Shown here piece after piece: positions 61,667-64,000 of a DNA stretch of 64,000 nucleotides (position 1 is the stretch's first letter; each line of letters opens with the position of its first letter). The notes under the pieces are model-generated. The model did not search any database. It was not told the origin of the DNA and saw nothing but the letters and a program-made list of their open reading frames with translations. A program made the translations under genes and the position numbers. The stretch comes from Prevotella sp. E13-17 (lineage in GTDB: Bacteria; Bacteroidota; Bacteroidia; Bacteroidales; Bacteroidaceae): NCBI RefSeq assembly GCF_022024035.1, contig NZ_CP091787.1, forward strand, positions 992,001-1,056,000, read 5' to 3'.

Positions 61667-62090
61667 TGTTAATGTTGGGAAAAAACATCGCAATAATTTT
61701 GAAAAAATGAGTAAAGCATTGCAATCTTATTTTATGGAGCGCACGTACTCATCCATGTTAAACGAAATGGTTATAGATATGATATGCTCTATAGAGTTTA
61801 GAATGACATATCGGAAGAAGCCTGTATATTATGAGGACAAGCTAATAAAGGTGGACCCGGGTTATAGTGATGCAACATTTCGTATGTATCATTTGCTTTT
61901 TGTAGATATTCCCTTACCAGACGAATTTGCTACTTGTTCCGTGGATAACGCTGTCGCGATGATTGGAGATACGATGGTTAAGTATTTCACAGAAGTAAAT
62001 CTCCCTGTTAAGATTAGGAAGTCGTTTGACAAGGATCGTTTTGTGGCAGACTTGAAGACCTTCTTCGATGGGTATTTGGAAAGTCGTTAA
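61638..62090 (+). CDS. Unrecognised small protein, paralogue B
   Basis: This 150-residue cytoplasmic protein is a paralogue of the product of 61085-61534: the middle TFRMYHLLFVDIPLPDEF matches the other's SFTIYHKLVVDIEIPKDE, and the C-terminal LPVKIRKSFDKDRFVADLK is identical. The N-terminal halves differ strongly. The DNA encoding the C-terminus (62000-62056) is almost identical to 61438-61494, so there has been recent duplication or gene conversion. Function unknown. Confidence 0.65.
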   Translation: MKIILKNVFDVNVGKKHRNNFEKMSKALQSYFMERTYSSMLNEMVIDMICSIEFRMTYRKKPVYYEDKLIKVDPGYSDATFRMYHLLFVDIPLPDEFATCSVDNAVAMIGDTMVKYFTEVNLPVKIRKSFDKDRFVADLKTFFDGYLESR

Positions 62091-62181
62091 AGTCGGGGAT
62101 AGATAATACGGTTTTAAAATAATATAATTGGAAATGGAAGGCGACATTGGCAATAAATGTGTCGGTTTCAATAAAAATGAT

Positions 62182-62189
62182 TATCTTTG
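62182..62189 (+). promoter_or_regulatory. -7 box upstream of the acyltransferase at 62232
   Basis: TATCTTTG, preceded by GGTTTCAATAAAAATGAT, a near-copy of the sequence before the -7 box at 60949. The leader is about 38 nt. Confidence 0.5.
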
Positions 62190-62231
62190 CAAGGACAATA
62201 AGAACTCATGTTCATCTAACAGAATAATGAT

Positions 62232-63221
62232 ATGATAAAAAACTGGATAGATTGGATGAAAGTTATCGGGATGTTCACCATTATTTGGGGACACTGCTTT
62301 CCTGTGCTTTTCTCTGATTTCCTATATGCTTTCAGTGTACCGCTGTTTTTCTTTATCTCGGGCTATTTGTCAAGATATGAACCAGACAAAGGCGTATTCT
62401 GGAAAAAGATATTTCAAAGATTGCTGGTGCCTTATCTGATACTGAGTGTACTGAAGGCTGCTCCCCATCTTTTCAGCGAGGATGCCCCTTGGTCGTTGCT
62501 CGCCATCATGACCGGATTCCATACGCTTCACGACGTGATGGGTTGCGGAAAACTTTGGTTTGTCTATACGCTGATCATCATCAAGGTGATAACGCAACTT
62601 ACGAGGTATTCGCGCAATTCGAGGTACGTGCTGTTGGTGGTATCCTTGGTGGTGGGTATGGTGTGCCAGAGCTATTACCCTGATGGCATGTCGTGGGCTG
62701 TTGCAAATACGTTCCTGTCGTTGCCGTGGTTCTTGCTTGGCTACGAATACAAGTGTTTGCAGTGGGACACGAAGCTGACAGACGCTCTTCAGGAAAAATC
62801 CGTCTGGCTCAAAGGTATGCTTACCCTCTTATTGATGATATCGCTCTATGGCGTCAGCATGGTCAATGGCAGGGTACGCATGTATGAGGCAGGCTACGGC
62901 GAGAATATCTTTTTGTTTCTGTTGGGCGGTGCCATTGGCATTTTGGCTATCCGCATCATTTCTGAGATGCTTGGCCGTTACAGAAGCACGGCATTAAGTC
63001 TGCTGTCCATCGGCACGATTGTCATCCTGGCCTATCATCAGGATATCAATCACTCTATACTGAAGTTGATACGCCAACAGGAGTGGACGCCTCTGCTCGA
63101 GGATGCGGCAACGTTTGCGTGCAGCTTGGTTACCCTGTTGGTGTTCATCCCTATTAATTATGTGGTGTCGCACTATCTCCCCTTTATAATCGGAAACAGA
63201 AAACAGACACTCAATCAATAA
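62232..63221 (+). CDS. Acyltransferase 3 family membrane protein
   Basis: This 329-residue polytopic membrane protein resembles the acyltransferase 3 / fucose 4-O-acetylase group: NWIDWMKVIGMFTIIWGHCF with the conserved His near residue 20, then VPLFFFISGYLSR, and about ten hydrophobic helices. Similar enzymes acylate sugars or surface glycans. It has its own -7 box and a hairpin at its end. It is not obviously linked to the paralogues upstream. The other family member in this window is at 5700-6806. Confidence 0.82.
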   Translation: MIKNWIDWMKVIGMFTIIWGHCFPVLFSDFLYAFSVPLFFFISGYLSRYEPDKGVFWKKIFQRLLVPYLILSVLKAAPHLFSEDAPWSLLAIMTGFHTLHDVMGCGKLWFVYTLIIIKVITQLTRYSRNSRYVLLVVSLVVGMVCQSYYPDGMSWAVANTFLSLPWFLLGYEYKCLQWDTKLTDALQEKSVWLKGMLTLLLMISLYGVSMVNGRVRMYEAGYGENIFLFLLGGAIGILAIRIISEMLGRYRSTALSLLSIGTIVILAYHQDINHSILKLIRQQEWTPLLEDAATFACSLVTLLVFIPINYVVSHYLPFIIGNRKQTLNQ

Positions 63222-63243
63222 CCCTCCGGCAAGTGGACGTTCA

Positions 63244-63283
63244 CCGTCAGGCTATGTACGATTATCATGGCATAGCCTGACGG
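63244..63283. terminator. Hairpin terminator after the acyltransferase
   Basis: Perfect 13-bp stem CCGTCAGGCTATG (63244-63256) and CATAGCCTGACGG (63271-63283), followed by TTCTTG. Confidence 0.7.
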
Positions 63284-63341
63284 TTCTTGATGGTCATTTT
63301 CGTAGAAAAGTGGCGTGAATTGTTTTAAACAGTAACTTTTT

Positions 63342-63373
63342 CTTGTGAGTTTGATAGTTTATTTGTACTTTTG
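63342..63373 (+). promoter_or_regulatory. Promoter of the last lipoprotein gene
   Basis: CTTG (63342-63345), 20 bases, TACTTTTG (63366-63373), about 47 bases before the ATG at 63421. Confidence 0.55.
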
Positions 63374-63420
63374 CCGACGAATTAGGTAAAAAGATTCTAT
63401 CAAACAAATCAAAAAATTAA

Positions 63421-64000
63421 ATGATGAAACTAAAAGCTTTGATGGCAGCAGTGGTCGTATTGTGCACCACGCTTGCCGCTTGTTCGGATTCAGACGACAG
63501 TCGTGAACCCGAAGTGGTCGATATCACGGCCACGGAAGTAACAAACCTTACACCAGACTTCATTGGCACCATCAGTGGCATTGAGACGGGACAAAAGTTC
63601 GAGGGCGGCGAGACCGTCACCCTCACACTGACCCCTGGCGAGATACTGATGACGGGCTTTGCCGATTATCACATGGAGCATATCCATGTGCATGTGGGCG
63701 ACCAGGTTTACATCCCAGAGTTCCCGGATCAAGCTGAGGGCAACGCTGATGAGGTGAAAATAGAGGTGACGGTGCCTCGCAAACCCTTCTCAGTGGTGGT
63801 TGCCTATGCCGTACAACAACAGTTTGCAGACGACGGACATACGCTATCTCTCGAAGACAACAAGGACGGCATTGAGCTGTTCGGTGTCAGTCAGGAGAAA
63901 ACGTATAAGTATTTCGACTGCTACCTTCGTACACCTGAGGCCTACACCATCGACAAGGTGGAGTATAAGATGGGCGACGGCGAATGGCAAGACCTGACGA
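63421..64000 (+). CDS. Secreted lipoprotein, 3' end outside the window
   Basis: The frame from ATG 63421 stays open to the window end, at least 193 residues. The N-terminus is a lipoprotein signal (VVLCTTLAACSDSDDSREPE, lipid Cys near 21) with acidic residues after the Cys, so it is probably surface exposed. The mature part looks beta-rich and contains FADYHMEHIHVHVGDQVYIP, with a His cluster that could bind metal. The C-terminus is missing and I cannot name a family. A start at 63424 is equally possible. Confidence 0.7.
   Translation, partial: MMKLKALMAAVVVLCTTLAACSDSDDSREPEVVDITATEVTNLTPDFIGTISGIETGQKFEGGETVTLTLTPGEILMTGFADYHMEHIHVHVGDQVYIPEFPDQAEGNADEVKIEVTVPRKPFSVVVAYAVQQQFADDGHTLSLEDNKDGIELFGVSQEKTYKYFDCYLRTPEAYTIDKVEYKMGDGEWQDLT

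Overview
The window reads as a chromosomal segment from a Bacteroidales bacterium, most likely Prevotellaceae (Prevotella/Segatella-like). Reasons: many promoters of the Bacteroidetes form TTTG-N20-TAnnTTTG, a one-protein hybrid two-component regulator with Reg_prop repeats, several TonB-dependent receptors, DUF4252, DUF4374 and DUF3316 proteins, surface-lipoprotein acidic export signals just after the lipid cysteine, and a typical Prevotella C-terminal tail on a large secreted protein. No rRNA, tRNA, CRISPR array or insertion sequence was recognised.

Layout. 1-10 kb: a hybrid two-component regulator and an acyltransferase in one operon, flanked by two large secreted proteins. 10.2-15 kb: a BtuF/BtuC/BtuD-type metal-chelate importer, then a CobK-CbiD fusion on the other strand and a secreted NUC1-type nuclease. 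16-28.9 kb: an AT-rich accessory island. 29-53.5 kb: an almost complete anaerobic (cobalt-early) cobalamin synthesis and uptake region. 53.5-60.5 kb: housekeeping genes (S41 protease, DUF3316, parC, glyS, FKBP lipoprotein). 61-64 kb: two small unrecognised paralogues, an acyltransferase and a truncated lipoprotein gene.

The cobalamin region carries CbiK, CbiL, CbiH-CbiC, CbiE-CbiT, CbiG-CbiF, CbiD-CobK, CbiA, CbiP, CbiB, CobU, CobT, CobS, a CobD/CobC-like decarboxylase and a PduO adenosyltransferase, plus three TonB-dependent receptors and an ABC importer. Two back-to-back cobalamin riboswitches (about 45785-45950 on minus, 46050-46200 on plus) head the two main receptor operons. I did not see an alpha-ribazole phosphatase or a uroporphyrinogen methyltransferase here. 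Several of the synthesis genes contain in-frame copies of a GC-rich palindromic repeat, mostly at domain linkers.

The most unusual part is 16.1-27.4 kb. An exactly 22-bp-periodic array of short imperfect palindromes is followed by the remnant of a broken gene. Next comes a probable structured RNA gene of about 300 nt with its own promoter, a long-range stem, a possible pseudoknot and a terminator. Then follows a tightly packed eight-gene operon: VWA-like protein, small membrane protein, tubulin/FtsZ-like GTPase, large protein with an Hsp70/actin-type ATPase domain, coiled-coil lipid-anchored membrane protein, MotA/TolQ-like channel protein with a long tail, MotB/OmpA-like partner, and a retropepsin-like lipoprotein. 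The MotA/MotB pair recalls ZorA/ZorB of Zorya defence, but the known Zorya effectors are absent and both a tubulin-like and an actin-like NTPase are present. I regard this as the best candidate for an undescribed envelope-spanning system. A second array with the same 22-bp period lies at 60652-60750.
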